From positions 19,808,001 through 19,872,000 of the forward strand of contig NC_134025.1 of the NCBI RefSeq assembly GCF_964204645.1: DNA of 64,000 nt. Direction: 5' to 3'. The notes beneath the pieces were generated by a model, which saw nothing but the letters and a program-made list of their open reading frames with translations, had not been told where the DNA came from and made no database searches. The translations under genes were made by a program, and so were the position numbers. Below, piece by piece: positions 54,001 through 63,900 of the stretch. Position 1 is the first letter of the stretch. The number at the start of each line of letters is the position of its first letter. This DNA comes from Tubulanus polymorphus. Taxonomy: Eukaryota > Nemertea > Palaeonemertea > Tubulaniformes > Tubulanidae.

Positions 54001-56016
54001 ATTGTTATAATTTGCAAAAGTCTTCTCTTGGTTCACAACTTTCACCTCTTTTTCCACAGTCCTTCAATGTAAGTGGAAACAAACTGAAATAAAATATTCT
54101 TTATTTTATCCCATACCCCTTCCATTTTAAGATGCCAGTAATAGTAAATTCTATTTCCCTTCGCCCTTCCATTTTTTCTTGAAAAATCTGTATTCCAAGT
54201 AATTACATACAGGCCTAAGCAGAATAAGCAGAGTTGTCTTTTGAAGTGAGAAGGGTAAGTGTGACTCCAGTCTCTCCTGTCCAGACTTCAACATTTTTTA
54301 AAAATTTCTTTCAAGATTTCATAATCTTCATATCAAAAATTAAGATGGTATTCTTTCGTCACATTACAGATCAGTTTCCTGAATGGTTAGAAATATGCCA
54401 TTTTATTGTCCTGGATACCCGCTAGATAAACAGAAACATAACAACATTTAAGTTCCAAGAGTTCAGCGAGACAGCAAAGCAAAATTTACTTACAAGCGAA
54501 CTGCCTACCCGTGAAGACGGGGAGCTCTTTAAAACAAAAATAAACTGGTCAAATGCAAGAATCATTTAAAACTTATTAAGAAGCAATGATTTTGCAATCA
54601 TTATCTACTTACTGAAGCTTTGTTAAACTAGTAAGCAGGCCTACAACTACAGTTGCTTAGAGGGAACTAAAACACGAAGTCGAAGGGCTTTACTGCGGCT
54701 ATGAATGTCATTACCACAGGGGTACCTAACACTATTCTCCTTACCATAAGCATTCTAAGTACCATTTATATGAAAACTGTTTTTACATATAGTTCCTAAA
54801 AGGTCTAATGACAAACCCTGCGCTGTAGTGGCAGAAAATATGCTTGTAATTTTCATAAATTTGCCATTTTTGCGAATGAAAAATCTCGGTCAGATGTGGT
54901 AACCACATTTTGAGATGCACACGTTTCGCACGCTTTTCCAATTTAGTATAGGAAAAGCCTTCAGACTTTGTAGCTGAAACTATAAAGTAAAACTTGAATC
55001 GATCAATACATACCCCATGAGATTGACTAGTAGAAAGCAATGAGCTTTGTTGTTGGGCTTTATGCGATTCAACAGCTCTGTCGATGTCTTCTGCATGATC
55101 TCCAGAATCCTGTAAAATATATATTGACATTTCAGATTGGGCTCAACTGAAAAAAATCAAGTTATCCAAGTAATCCTGGTCTTGCCAAAATGCAGGATCC
55201 GGTTCCGCAGTTGTGAGTAAAGAGTAAACGCCGAGTAAGAATTAGTTCATTTTCGATAGTTAACTCAAGAGTTAAATGTTAATTCACAAATGTGGAACTA
55301 GGTCCAGTACCTAATTTCACAGTTCTAAATTGCTATTTCAACCCAGGAACTGGGTGCTGGAGTCAGTTCCTTCGACAACGTGTGAATTACATTTGTAGAT
55401 CTGATATTAAATTTAGTTCATTCCAGTGCCAAATTTATAACCTGAACCCTTGGTCCACATTGTTTGATTATCCTTAATCGTCCTTTTTTAATGAACGGGA
55501 CTTTTGGAGTCGAAGTTTTGGAGCCCTGATTTGTGAAGCGAGGTTTACCATAAGATACAATGAAAGAGACACAAAAAAATTCGTTCGGTGTCATAAAATT
55601 TTCTTACCGATGCAACCTTCAGATAAAATCATAAAAATCATTACGATAATCAGATTTTGAGGCATAAAACAATTCCATAAAAATTCAGAAAACTCCTACC
55701 ACCGTCTATAAACCGCATTCAACCCTACACCACAAAATAGCAGGCAAAATAAAACATCATCGATTAAGGGAGAGAACGATAAAGGAATTCCGTACATCTT
55801 TGAAAGAGTAGTAAAATACATATAAGGATCACTTCTGTGGAATAGTTACTATTCAAATGATCATACCTTCTGTCTCATGTAAACGTCCTCATTATGACGT
55901 GAACGATGAAGTTTTGGTGAACGAAGCAGTTTCGGTGAATGATGCTCTAAGTTATAAAGGTACTGGGCCCGTTGTAACCGTGGAGACTGCGTGCCTTGGA
56001 CTCCTACTTCATCCAT
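36031..56016 (-). CDS. Synaptotagmin-like protein with tandem C2 domains (SYTL/Slp family)
   Basis: Slp proteins tether secretory vesicles to the plasma membrane through C-terminal C2 domains and bind Rab27 through an N-terminal helical domain. Exons: 56016-55867 (ATG), 55109-55014, 54526-54494, 52265-52143, 51186-51151, 49289-49266, 48119-47935, 44644-44542, 43828-43667, 37868-37675, 37481-37273 and 36170-36031 (stop 36033-36031). All phases join to 484 residues. C2A spans about 172-304 ([49 protein letters not shown]). C2B spans about 310-465 ([44 protein letters not shown]). The Slp-type C-terminus is [19 protein letters not shown]. Loop aspartates are only partly kept, so calcium binding is probably weak or absent in C2A. 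No Rab27-binding domain lies in the window, so this start gives a short, C2-only form. An extra exon at 50760-50428 may be included. Confidence 0.9.
36171..37272 (-). other. Synaptotagmin-like gene, last intron
   Basis: About 620 bp of it is a composite repeat copy whose right end lies 11 bp from the donor of the C2B exon. The plus-strand frame at 36860-37075 falls in this repeat. Confidence 0.65.
36637..37261 (+). repeat. Composite family copy beside a splice donor
   Basis: Begins near AAACTAGCGGTTCAGGCACA, a diverged form of the ACTAGGGGTCC head. It has CAATGCTCCCTGGTGG and a tail AACCAAATATCAAGACAATC to GATTAGTCCCAGTGGGCTAAAA. Confidence 0.75.
38561..38848 (+). repeat. Recent tandem duplication, two units of 144 bp
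   Basis: The unit from CACTTCTTTTATTTTATTTA through ATAACAAGGTAGACTAGGGG to TTTCAG.CGCTCAACAA occurs twice, 144 bp apart, with only a few differences. Each unit includes the head of the composite repeat. Confidence 0.85.
38649..40324 (+). repeat. Composite family copy
   Basis: Heads lie at 38649, 38792 and about 39485. There are at least six internal subunits, an AAGATGGCCGCC motif at 39862-39873, the CAGTAGGAAGCTACAGGAC segment and the end GTCCCAAGTGGGCTTAAAA. Confidence 0.8.
40620..40817 (+). repeat. 3' end fragment of the composite family
   Basis: Starts inside the TTGATTCTGACAGGGC unit and runs to AAGTCCCAAGTGGGCTAAAAA. It is otherwise unaccompanied. Confidence 0.75.
41232..41345 (+). 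repeat. SINE body copy without tRNA head
   Basis: TAAGGTTGGTAGACCTGGATG, TAAGTCATGCATGGCTGA and TTTTGAATGGCCCTCAAAATG match 20163-20275. Neighbouring sequence at 41355-41390 repeats its start in inverse (CATCCAGATCTACCAACCTTA), making a partial foldback. Confidence 0.6.
43019..43460 (+). repeat. Degenerate tandem repeat with TTCAGCCTGTATC units
   Basis: The words AACATCTTGAAAGGT-type, CCTACATGAT and CTAGTTCAGCCTGTATC recur three times at roughly 120-130 bp spacing. Non-coding. Confidence 0.55.
43829..44541 (-). other. Synaptotagmin-like intron, nothing recognised
   Basis: AT-rich intron inside the C2A coding region; no repeat ends or conserved frame seen. Confidence 0.5.
44792..44851. repeat. 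Perfect hairpin, 28-bp arms
   Basis: The arms at 44792-44819 and 44824-44851 are exact reverse complements (TACTTTTCTTAATAAAATTC start), with the 4-base loop ATTA. Confidence 0.95.
45765..46392 (+). mobile_element. Penelope-like retroelement 3' fragment with GIY-YIG endonuclease
   Basis: A 71-residue frame from 45769 ([20 protein letters not shown], then [19 protein letters not shown]) matches the thumb/C-terminal part of Penelope-type reverse transcriptases. After frame changes, 46080-46230 reads [20 protein letters not shown], the GIY-YIG-type endonuclease motif, then [15 protein letters not shown]. It ends with [10 protein letters not shown] before a stop at about 46392. The reverse transcriptase core is missing and frames shift, so the copy is dead. 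Confidence 0.75.
48120..49265 (-). other. Synaptotagmin-like intron, nothing recognised
   Basis: AT-rich, with no conserved frame or repeat ends. Confidence 0.5.
49266..49289 (-). CDS. 24-bp microexon of the synaptotagmin-like linker
   Basis: SLGNSSSQ between the acceptor GGTTACAG and donor GTAGGG, phase 0 on both sides. It could therefore be skipped without frame change. It sits just before the exon that starts C2A. Confidence 0.6.
49290..50403 (-). other. Intron, nothing recognised
   Basis: Holds a small hairpin CATGGACGTA-TAAA-TACGTCCATG at 49792-49815. Confidence 0.5.
50428..50760 (-). CDS. Candidate optional or terminal exon of the synaptotagmin-like gene
   Basis: An open frame follows a possible acceptor (TTACTAAG at 50761-50762) in phase 0. 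It encodes basic, then acidic and Ser-rich sequence, ending [22 protein letters not shown] donor would end it at 50428 in phase 0, adding 111 residues. Otherwise the frame stops at TAG 50406-50404, giving a truncated form without C2 domains. The composition fits the linker. The acceptor lacks a strong pyrimidine tract. Confidence 0.45.
50761..52142 (-). other. Synaptotagmin-like introns around a 36-bp exon
   Basis: Apart from the exon 51186-51151 ([12 protein letters not shown]), nothing was recognised here. Confidence 0.5.
52266..54493 (-). other. Synaptotagmin-like intron with degenerate tandem repeats
   Basis: About 53280-53765 is a degenerate tandem repeat of about 140-150 bp units with CCAAGTTTCATGGAA, ATCATGCTAACA, AAGATGGCTGCC and CCTCCATTTTC words. 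No gene was recognised. Confidence 0.55.
53280..53765 (+). repeat. Degenerate tandem repeat, about three and a half units
   Basis: CAAGTTTCAT(A/G)GAA recurs near 53330, 53573 and 53709. GCTAACA recurs near 53371 and 53750, with TACTAACACA near 53612. AAGATGG recurs near 53388, 53502 and 53629. A similar-looking block sits at 61890-62110. Confidence 0.5.
54494..54526 (-). CDS. 33-bp microexon of the synaptotagmin-like linker
   Basis: [11 protein letters not shown] between the acceptor GTTTTAAAG and donor GTAAGT, phase 0 on both sides; serine-rich. Its reality rests on splice signals and phase only. Confidence 0.55.
55110..55866 (-). other. Synaptotagmin-like intron, nothing recognised
   Basis: No repeat ends or conserved frames seen. 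Confidence 0.5.
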
Positions 56017-56978
56017 AATTCAAACATGAACGAACTTTTTCCGTAAGGCATATGAAAATTTCCTCCCAACGACAACACCGACAAGTAATCCGAAATCGGT
56101 CATTTTGTAGACATAACCCACAAATACACTAAGTGCACACGTTCTACTAGTGTACTATGTAACTATACGCCGATTATCACCACGACAATCAATAAAATTA
56201 TTATAGCATATACATATTACATGGAAATATAGGTTGCAGGTGTTGCGCAGTTTTCCGATGGAAAATCAGGGTGTTCCCGAAACAGTTCAAATTATCCAAA
56301 CGATTATTTGTCATTATTCGGTAGATTACGTACAGATCAAGAGCGCTGGTAATTATATCCGTACGTAGTTTAACTCAGTTGTCAACCCTTCTATCGATAT
56401 CAAAGCAAAATGAATTAAGTAAGAACATTCATAGAACTACTGGTACTGATATCCATTGAAAACTTATAAAATTCGTTGCTTGAAATATATACCATAGACT
56501 TCTCAAAATGAGTAGTCAGAACACAACAACTATGTATCTTGTGTCCTTGTTCTAATTCCAATTATGTATTTTTGTAGCTAATAACATACATAATGATTGA
56601 ATTAAGAAATATATTAAAATCTCAAGCATTCCCTGATATCACCTGTCTCCATTAATAAGACCTTATCCGTGTTGACACATTAATATAAAGAGAATTCCAC
56701 AATAATAACGAAAAATTAAGTCCAAAAATGTTGCCCTGTGCTAGTACCACTAGGAAACATTTTCGGACTTGATTTTTTGCGTTTTATTGTGGAATTCTCT
56801 TTACACTATAACCTGTCTATAAGCTAAGACTGGTCAAGTTATTTTCAGTATCAATTGAGTCAAAATAAATGACTTGTGCATTAAAACTAAATATACAAAT
56901 TCATTTGGTTTATAGTAAGTTGCTCATGCATGATATTGTGCAAAATATTAGCAAATTCTTGTTTCTGTGTGTCACTAC
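56017..56978 (-). other. Upstream region or intron with a foldback element
   Basis: Non-coding between the ATG exon at 56016 and the candidate exon ending 56979. Contains the hairpin 56686-56803. Confidence 0.55.
56686..56803. mobile_element. Foldback element, about 45-bp imperfect arms
   Basis: The left arm TAAAGAGAATTCCACAATAA is followed by GAAAAATTAAGTCCAAAAATG. The right arm is the inverse (CATTTTCGGACTTGATTTTT, then TTATTGTGGAATTCTCTTTA). Total 118 bp. Confidence 0.75.
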
Positions 56979-57527
56979 CTTTATTCCAGGATCAAAGGTC
57001 ATTCGATAGAAAAGTGCCTTAATGTTTTTCCATTGTTTACCATGAACACGTTTCTTTGATATGACTTCAGGCTTACTGCATATGGGATTTGACTTTTCGG
57101 GTGATGTTATCTCTTCATGTCTAGAACTGGCTGTCCGATCATAGCAACCACCGTACAATTCACTCTGTCTCAAAGAATGACGCTGTAATCGTGATTGGTC
57201 TATGGATGACCTCGTTGTATATCGACTTGATGATGATTGGCAACTCACATATGATAAATCATTATTTATTTTTCTAGTTACTGAGGTGCTCGAGATATTG
57301 TCTGTAGGGTTTTCAGTTGGTATTTCATATTCTTTTCCAGTAGGTGTTTTTTCTGGTAACAGCCCAGAAATCGTAGGCGTAAGTACAAAGAGGTCAGTTG
57401 GTGATGATTTAAAAAGCAATGCTGGTTGTGCTGAGGTAAATTGCATCGCTGAATTAGAACAGTCAGAATCATAATTGGTTTGAACAATGCTACTACTATC
57501 TATGTTCCTCGTTGACTGTTCCAACAT
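56979..57527 (-). CDS. Candidate long-form exon of the synaptotagmin-like gene (or separate gene)
   Basis: A 183-codon frame follows the acceptor TTTTTACAG at 57528 and ends at donor GTAGTG in phase 0. It encodes a Ser/Thr-rich low-complexity stretch, then a basic end with KKRVHGKQWKNIKALFYRM. No known domain was recognised. Phase 0 at the 3' end would splice cleanly to the exon at 55109, bypassing the ATG exon at 56016, which would fit an alternative promoter. Without a partner exon upstream, assignment to this gene is an inference. Confidence 0.5.
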
Positions 57528-57880
57528 CTGTAAAAACATGAAGTAATCATGAAAATACTAGAGACCACAAGATGAAAAATATTCATTATTGAATTCGCTA
57601 AGTTTTAAGCTACGGATTGATTGTAATTGATAACCTACTAAGAACTGATGACAAAAGCTTGATGGAGAGGCAGATTCAATCAATTACCGTACTTCCTTAC
57701 GCAAGGAATGCTACAATTTTACCGATATGGTGCAGGAAACGAAAAGCCTATCTTATGCTGTAGATTTTGTGTAGTGAAACATTAATATTCTAATCGATGA
57801 CAAGTGTATTGAAGTGTTTTATTCACATCGAAAACAAAGTACAAATGATTCGATATCCCGAATAAGCACTGTGCAATTTG

Positions 57881-58243
57881 TTACTTATCTTCATGTTTCT
57901 TCTCTTCTATTTTTTCTTCTAGTTTTGCACGCATTTGTGCCTTAAGGGCATTCAATCTATTAGGGTCTCGCATGAGGACACCATGAGGTGGCACTGCTGA
58001 CTGACAAGTTTCTGATGTTGTCACCAGTTCGTTCGGTGATTGATGAACCTCGGCGTCGGTTTCAATAGTATTATTGGCCACGTCCGGTTGATCCACAGTT
58101 TGAAGTATCTCCCAAGATGATTGTTGTTTCCACGAAAACTTTTTCTTTTCAGCATCTGCTGCTCCCTTCTCACCGATCTCAACAGTCGATTTATCACTAT
58201 GTAGAACTTCACCTCTTAACCTCTGACCTTTTTTCTCTGCCAT
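57881..58243 (-). CDS. Small intronless gene of unknown function, 120 residues
   Basis: ATG 58243 to TAA 57881. The start MAEKKGQRL has a fair context (AAA ATG GCA). The protein is hydrophilic. The middle (KKKFSWKQQSSWEILQTVDQ) and the C-terminal helix (NRLNALKAQMRAKLEEKIEE) look the most constrained, and the latter is a likely coiled coil. There is no signal peptide or membrane segment. A canonical AATAAA on the minus strand at 57823-57818 supports a complete short transcript. I do not recognise the family. It could also be a first exon using the GTAACA at its end, but that phase does not fit the exon at 57527. Confidence 0.6.
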   Translation of the reverse strand: MAEKKGQRLRGEVLHSDKSTVEIGEKGAADAEKKKFSWKQQSSWEILQTVDQPDVANNTIETDAEVHQSPNELVTTSETCQSAVPPHGVLMRDPNRLNALKAQMRAKLEEKIEEKKHEDK

Positions 58244-59221
58244 TTTACTTACGTAAACCTCACCCGTATATCGAATAAAATTTCCAAAAAAAACATTCCT
58301 TCAGCTTGTTCAGATATGTCCACAATTTTCCACTCGAGCCCTCGAGGAAGGTCTGAAAATGTTGATAGATGTTATCGTTCGGTGTCACTCAAGTCTCTAG
58401 TGTAATGACTACCTGTAAATCGACTGGATTCATTAGCCAGTTGTAATCGTCACTCGCCTGGAAATTGAGCGTCCCTGCTGTGGCTGTCCAATTCCGACAA
58501 ACACACAGACATCAACCTCTAAATTTCCACCCAACTTAATAATCGACTTTTCAACTGGTTCTATTATATGGCTAGTGGCATCTGTAGAATTTGAGTGAAT
58601 TCAAAAATATCCAGAATGGAAATTTCACTCCGCTTTATGTTTATCTTCGTACATGACAGCTGGTGGAGTTTGATTAATAGTTTGCATATGTACGTTGGCA
58701 CCTTGGACAAATTTGCCTTGCACATCTTTCGGCATAGCTCGCTTACCAAAACACATTATTTTCTATCCGAAATTATACGCGTCGTGCATTATGGCAGCGG
58801 CAAATTGATCAAACAAAGTCAAATGAAATATGCATTCTACGTAGATTCTATTCACATTCGCTTCAATGAGATATAGATTTACGAACATACGGCAGCGGTC
58901 GATAGAAACACGTGTCTTGTAATCATTATATTTCGAATCGAATCAGGAATGTGATCAGATATCAGCTGATTGAATGAATTTCAATCGCATACCTCACAAA
59001 ATGTCAACGTCTGAAGCAGAATTCCAACAGGTACTTATGTACATATACATAATTATGAGATTTGGCGATTGGGTAGATGATACAGTCTTCGACTGGTCTA
59101 ATTTTAAAAAAAATTGTAAACTTGTGACCGACTTCGATTCACTTTTGCCTCTAAGCTGGTCTGCAACTTCATTGCCTCCATGGTTGAAGAAGGAGCTCTT
59201 CTGATGTCTGCTTCATCATGA
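58244..59221. other. Upstream region of the 120-residue gene; possible divergent first exon
   Basis: At 59001-59030 on the plus strand, ATGTCAACGTCTGAAGC to CAACAG followed by GTACTT could be a short first coding exon (MSTSEAEFQQ) of a divergent gene running out of the window. No second exon was found. Confidence 0.25.
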
Positions 59222-59475
59222 CTTCGAGCATATCGTGTAGCCAGCCGGCCCAGTCCCGGGGCCCGGTTTGGCTGTCACTCGATATCCTAGACTTGAGTCT
59301 GGGTTGAAGTAGACATTGTCATTTAAATAACTTATTCATGTTATTCTGTATGAATTACCCGTGTGTCTTGTATTTTGTATTTTCTTAGTTTGTAACTTTG
59401 TAACTTTATTGAATTTGGGAATTTTATCCCGGAATTTCAATGTAATAAGGATCAATAAAGTATTGAATTGAATTG
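59222..59475 (+). mobile_element. 3' tail of a non-LTR retrotransposon
   Basis: CCTAGACTTGAGTCTGGGTT, a TATTTTGTATTTTC stretch and the end GGATCAATAAAGTATTGAAT-TGAATTG. The short TTGAA-type terminal repeat without poly(A) is typical of CR1/RTE-like LINE tails. Coding parts are lost. Confidence 0.6.
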
Positions 59476-60509
59476 TCACCTTATACACATGCCATCAGTG
59501 GACGCGGAGCCGTATATGACAGCTATGCTATTATAAATTGCTAATCTCATGAAACCTGCATACCCCTAATATCGAACATATTTTCTAAAACATTTGAATA
59601 TTGAAATTATATGTTTACACGTTTTTATATAGACCGCTTGTAGCCGCCGATGAAATTCACGCCGGCCCTACTCAGATCGTAGATAGCTTCGTCATTCCAC
59701 TAGCATCCCCATGACAGGGTCTGACTTTTATATCAGACTTCCAAATCGTGTATACATCCGCCATTTAACCGAATAATCCGATTTACTTATCATTTCTATT
59801 TATGCCTGCCGCTCCTGATATAATCATACATCATTTACTATTACAATACGTCTTCTCATGATATTCAATGCAATATAACATTCCGACGTTCAAATAGAGG
59901 TCATTATATAATCACAGGGAGCCATTCTACATCTTTATCAATAATATTTTGCCAAATAGCTTGTATGTGTACACATAAACCTGTGACGTTTTGCACATCG
60001 ATTTACGGTTGTCGTTTGTAAAATGACGCTGAATGGTTAGCATTGTTAAGGTTTCATAATGGTAACGGCTTATAAGGCGTCAAAAAAATTGATGTAAACA
60101 GTTGAAATGACCAAATATGTGATAAAAGTGGAACGGATGCCTTCTCATAAGCCGCGATCACAGGCGTGTATTTGGCCTGGAACAACGTTCACACAGGTGC
60201 CAAATGGTTCCATGCCTATTTGGCCCAACCAAAAATGTCTCACAGGCCCAAGCCAAATTTCAGTAGGGACAAAAGATTGCGTTTGAATTTGCAACTAGTC
60301 CTAGAAATTACTCACTTCGCTTTGGCTGAGGATTGCATAGTATCGAATGAGTGGTTTGCATACAGGCGCACTCTCTAACTTAGGCGCAGGCCAAATTTGG
60401 ATCAGGCCTGATCCGGGCCAAATCGTCTCCGTATGATCATGGCTATTATTTGAAATTTAGCAATGAAATGGTACTGCTTGAGATTAGTTACATTACAGTG
60501 TAGTGGAGC
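59476..60509. other. Intergenic, nothing recognised
   Basis: A 70-residue plus frame at 60166-60378 lies in GGCC(A/C)AA-rich sequence and shows no conserved domain. Confidence 0.45.
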
Positions 60510-60915
60510 GGTGTAGTGGAGCGGTGTGGCCGAGCGGTTAGAGCGTTCGGCTCTGGGAAGCCAGGTCGTGGGTTCGAACCCCGTACATTGCCGTAGTGTC
60601 CTCGGGCAAGACACTTATCCTCATTGCCTCTCTCCACCCAGGAGTAAATGGGTACCTGGCCTGATAGATGACTCCTGAGCGCTTGTAAACAGCTCGGCGT
60701 TACTTCTCCCCAGGGAGAGATGACTGATACATGTTAGAGCATAAAATTGGCCGAGGTAATAATACCGAAAAATGTAAAGCGCTCTGAGCAGCCTGGCTAG
60801 ATTTAGCGCTATATAAGACACATATTGTTATTATTATTATTATTATTATTATCATTATTATTATTATTATTATAATAATCATTATTATTATTATTATAAT
60901 TATTATTATTTCATT
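60510..60915 (+). mobile_element. tRNA-derived SINE with ATT tail
   Basis: The head has box A TGGCCGAGCGGTTAGAG and box B GGTTCGAACCC (60571-60581), as in Leu/Ser-type tRNAs. The conserved body is GTGTCCTCGGGCAAGACACT, AAATGGGTACCTGGCC, then AAAGCGCTCTGAGCAGCCTGG and TTTAGCGCTATATAA. This body/tail is shared by SINE families of many marine animals. It ends in an (ATT)n run. It is not a functional tRNA because the anticodon arm is disrupted. Confidence 0.85.
60826..60915. repeat. ATT microsatellite
   Basis: About 90 bp of TTA/ATT repeats with a few interruptions, grown from the SINE tail. The minus-strand poly-isoleucine frame here is an artefact. Confidence 0.95.
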
Positions 60916-63900
60916 ACACCTCACAAGCTATGGAACTATCCCAGACAAAAAATTAATTAATTTTTTGCTAGATGACTTTCATTGAGGTAGAAACTAATAC
61001 TGTAGATGCCAATTATAGCTTTGAACAAGTAAAAAAGAAAATAACCTGAGAATTTAGTCAAGTTGCTGAGTTGCTGAGAACCATTTACACAACAAATCAT
61101 ATCACAATTCGACCTTAAATGTTTAAACCCTAATTCATTGCACTATCACTTACTGAGTGTGCTTTTCATTTAAAATCATTGAAGTTACCAAATGAAACAT
61201 TTTTTCATGAAACTGGACCATATGCCCGACATTAAACCAGCTAATTTCAATTTAATGTGCAGTTATATGATTTGGATATTAGCCATTGCTATTGGATACA
61301 TTTCTGAAAACCAATTGAACTGACGATTTTAACCATCTGCGAATTGGTCCTAAGAATATTCATACATATGCCAACTTCCAAAGCATTAGTTAGATTAAAA
61401 CGTCGCTATAACACAATAGATCCCTATAACAATGGTTACATGTACCAGTAAATGGACTTCATATTTTTGACAAATATCTATCAAAATAACGGAATATCCA
61501 GCAGCTAAACAAATATTTCAACTTTTTTGTGCAGGAACAACCAACTGAAGTGCTAATGAAAATAAGAACTCACACAATCTGCAAACCAAGAAAAGGTCAA
61601 ATTTCAGATTCTCAAAAAGTGTCTGCATATGTAGTGTAGAACGTGACGATTAAGCACGAATGTATTGAAATGAGTCTTGTCGATGAGTATAGTCATCTGC
61701 AGTATTAAACTTTCATGAGTCGAGGCTTTCGCAATCTTAAAATGCTAATTTCTAAAAAGCTACTGACAAACCCTCCATCATGCAAAGGAAATGGACAAAT
61801 GTATACCGGTATCACATTAAGATTTCAAAGAACAGTAATACATGAGCCGCATTCACACTATGTTATTTGGTCTAAATTTGGCCCATTTTCTTTGGAAGAG
61901 CAAGAGCGCTAACAACATCAAGATGTCCACGGTGGTTGCTATATTGGAAAAGCGAGAAAGCCATTTTTTGATAGGTTCCATCCATGGAACAAACCCATTA
62001 CACAAACCAAGTTCAGAAGAAATTGCATGTTATTTGAAGTGTGTAGAGCACTAACAAGAAATTCAATATGTCCGCCATGGTTGCCATTATGGATGAGCAA
62101 GAAAGTTCTCAATAGTTTTCATCCTAGGACCTACCCCATTATAGCTACTAACTGTCATGAAAATCACTTTATTTGAGCGCTTATAAGGAAAAGCACACAG
62201 TGCATGTTGCACAATGCTGGGTTGACACAATAACTGCCAGGGACTCATAAATCTAGCATTAAGATATACATTTCAGGGTAAAATACTAATGGTGACATAT
62301 TTCAGGGCTAGTGATATCCATCTGTAATCAATTCAACAACTTGTGTATGAACACGCACTCTGGTTTTACACATTACACGTATGGACCAATTTAGAACAAT
62401 CTAACTAGTGATGTTGGCATGTATAGTTCACATGCATCAAATCATGGACGTTTGTACATCCATGATCAAATCAACTATAGCTCTTCATTTCATTTAACTG
62501 CTTGCACTTGACATCCGTCAGGCACATCACCTCTATAGCTGACAAATACGAGCCCCAGGGGGTACTACACTCAGCCTATATCTAGTATTCTTTTTTTATG
62601 AAATGATCATGCATTTGTGGGTTCAATGACAAAATACACATTCTGCTTCAATCAAGCATGTATTTCTAAGAAACGTGGACAGGCAGTTTCCAGGAACAAA
62701 TACTTCAGGTCAATTTATTTTTTCCGACTATCAGTAGAAAACCCATGCATTTACGATTACTGAAAATCAAATTCACCATTCAGTCAACCTTTGTCAGCCG
62801 AAAAATGGTCATAAAATGGTGATAAAATAGGCAGCCAATCAGTTGCTTCAAATAATGATTGAAATTACATTCAGTAGCCCTTGACTAGACGCTTATAATG
62901 ATATATCATTTGATTGGGTAACTAGTATAGTTCTCTAATAGCTCCACCTAGAAAATGTGGAAGAATACATTTTCATCTCTACTAAACTAGATGAAAGGAT
63001 TTAAATGAAAATTTATAAAAGTGTTTCGAAATATCAAAATACTTGTGCCCATAACCTGCATTCTGACTGGCGCCAGTATCAGAGTGGCGTTGGTGTATCA
63101 GTGATCTCACGTTCAGTCATATGGCCGAGAGCAATGGTCAGCTATCATCATTGAATTCTGAGTGTAGTCACAGACAGTTTACTATCTGAGCCCTGCTTAA
63201 CCCAACCAGACAGAAGTTTACTCTTAAACTGGCATTTATAAACTGAATATTTGTGTTCAGATTTTTCCAAAAAAACTTTATTCAACATGGTTCTCTGTTG
63301 CACAGTGAAAAAGCCTATCATCTAAAAAACTGTAGCATCTAATTCACTCAATTTGCATAGCAATAGACTCGGCTTACAGCTGGCCTAAAAATTCAATAAA
63401 GGCAGGCCCTGAGACTGCCAGTGACTTGATTATCTGCGACCCCCAGTGATTTTCCCCAAAGAGCAGTTGACCTACACGTCCGTGTACCTGCCAGCAATAT
63501 GATCAGTTGTAATGAGTTGTAAATACTCTACTTTCTGCAATGCTACATAACTATCTCTCTAACTTGCTATGGACATACGCTTTTAGAGACTTTGCTGATG
63601 ATGGCGTTGCTGTTAAACTATACACCTATTTGCGACCCATTGCTACAGACCGCATTGCAACGCAAAATGACCTACACCATCTTTACATGCACCAATGCAT
63701 AAAATCTTTTTTTAAACTTATCTTATGTTGATCTCGTTGGATGATAATACCAAAGTAACTAACTGTCAGCATATACAAGTAAGCACGCGGCCATTTTCAC
63801 AAAACACGCTATAATTAGACATTGATTCGAATTAAGTGTTTTTGTATAACAGGCCCCACAGATGGAAGAGGTGCAGAAAATTTTGTGCTTAATCTTCCGC

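Noticed and set aside
57202-57474. 90-residue plus-strand frame
   Set aside because: Antisense shadow of the 57527-56979 minus-strand exon, which has matching splice signals.
60523-60600. Functional tRNA gene
   Set aside because: Boxes A and B are present, but the anticodon arm does not fold and the SINE body follows directly.
60700-60924. Minus-strand frame with poly-isoleucine
   Set aside because: A translation of the ATT microsatellite and SINE tail.
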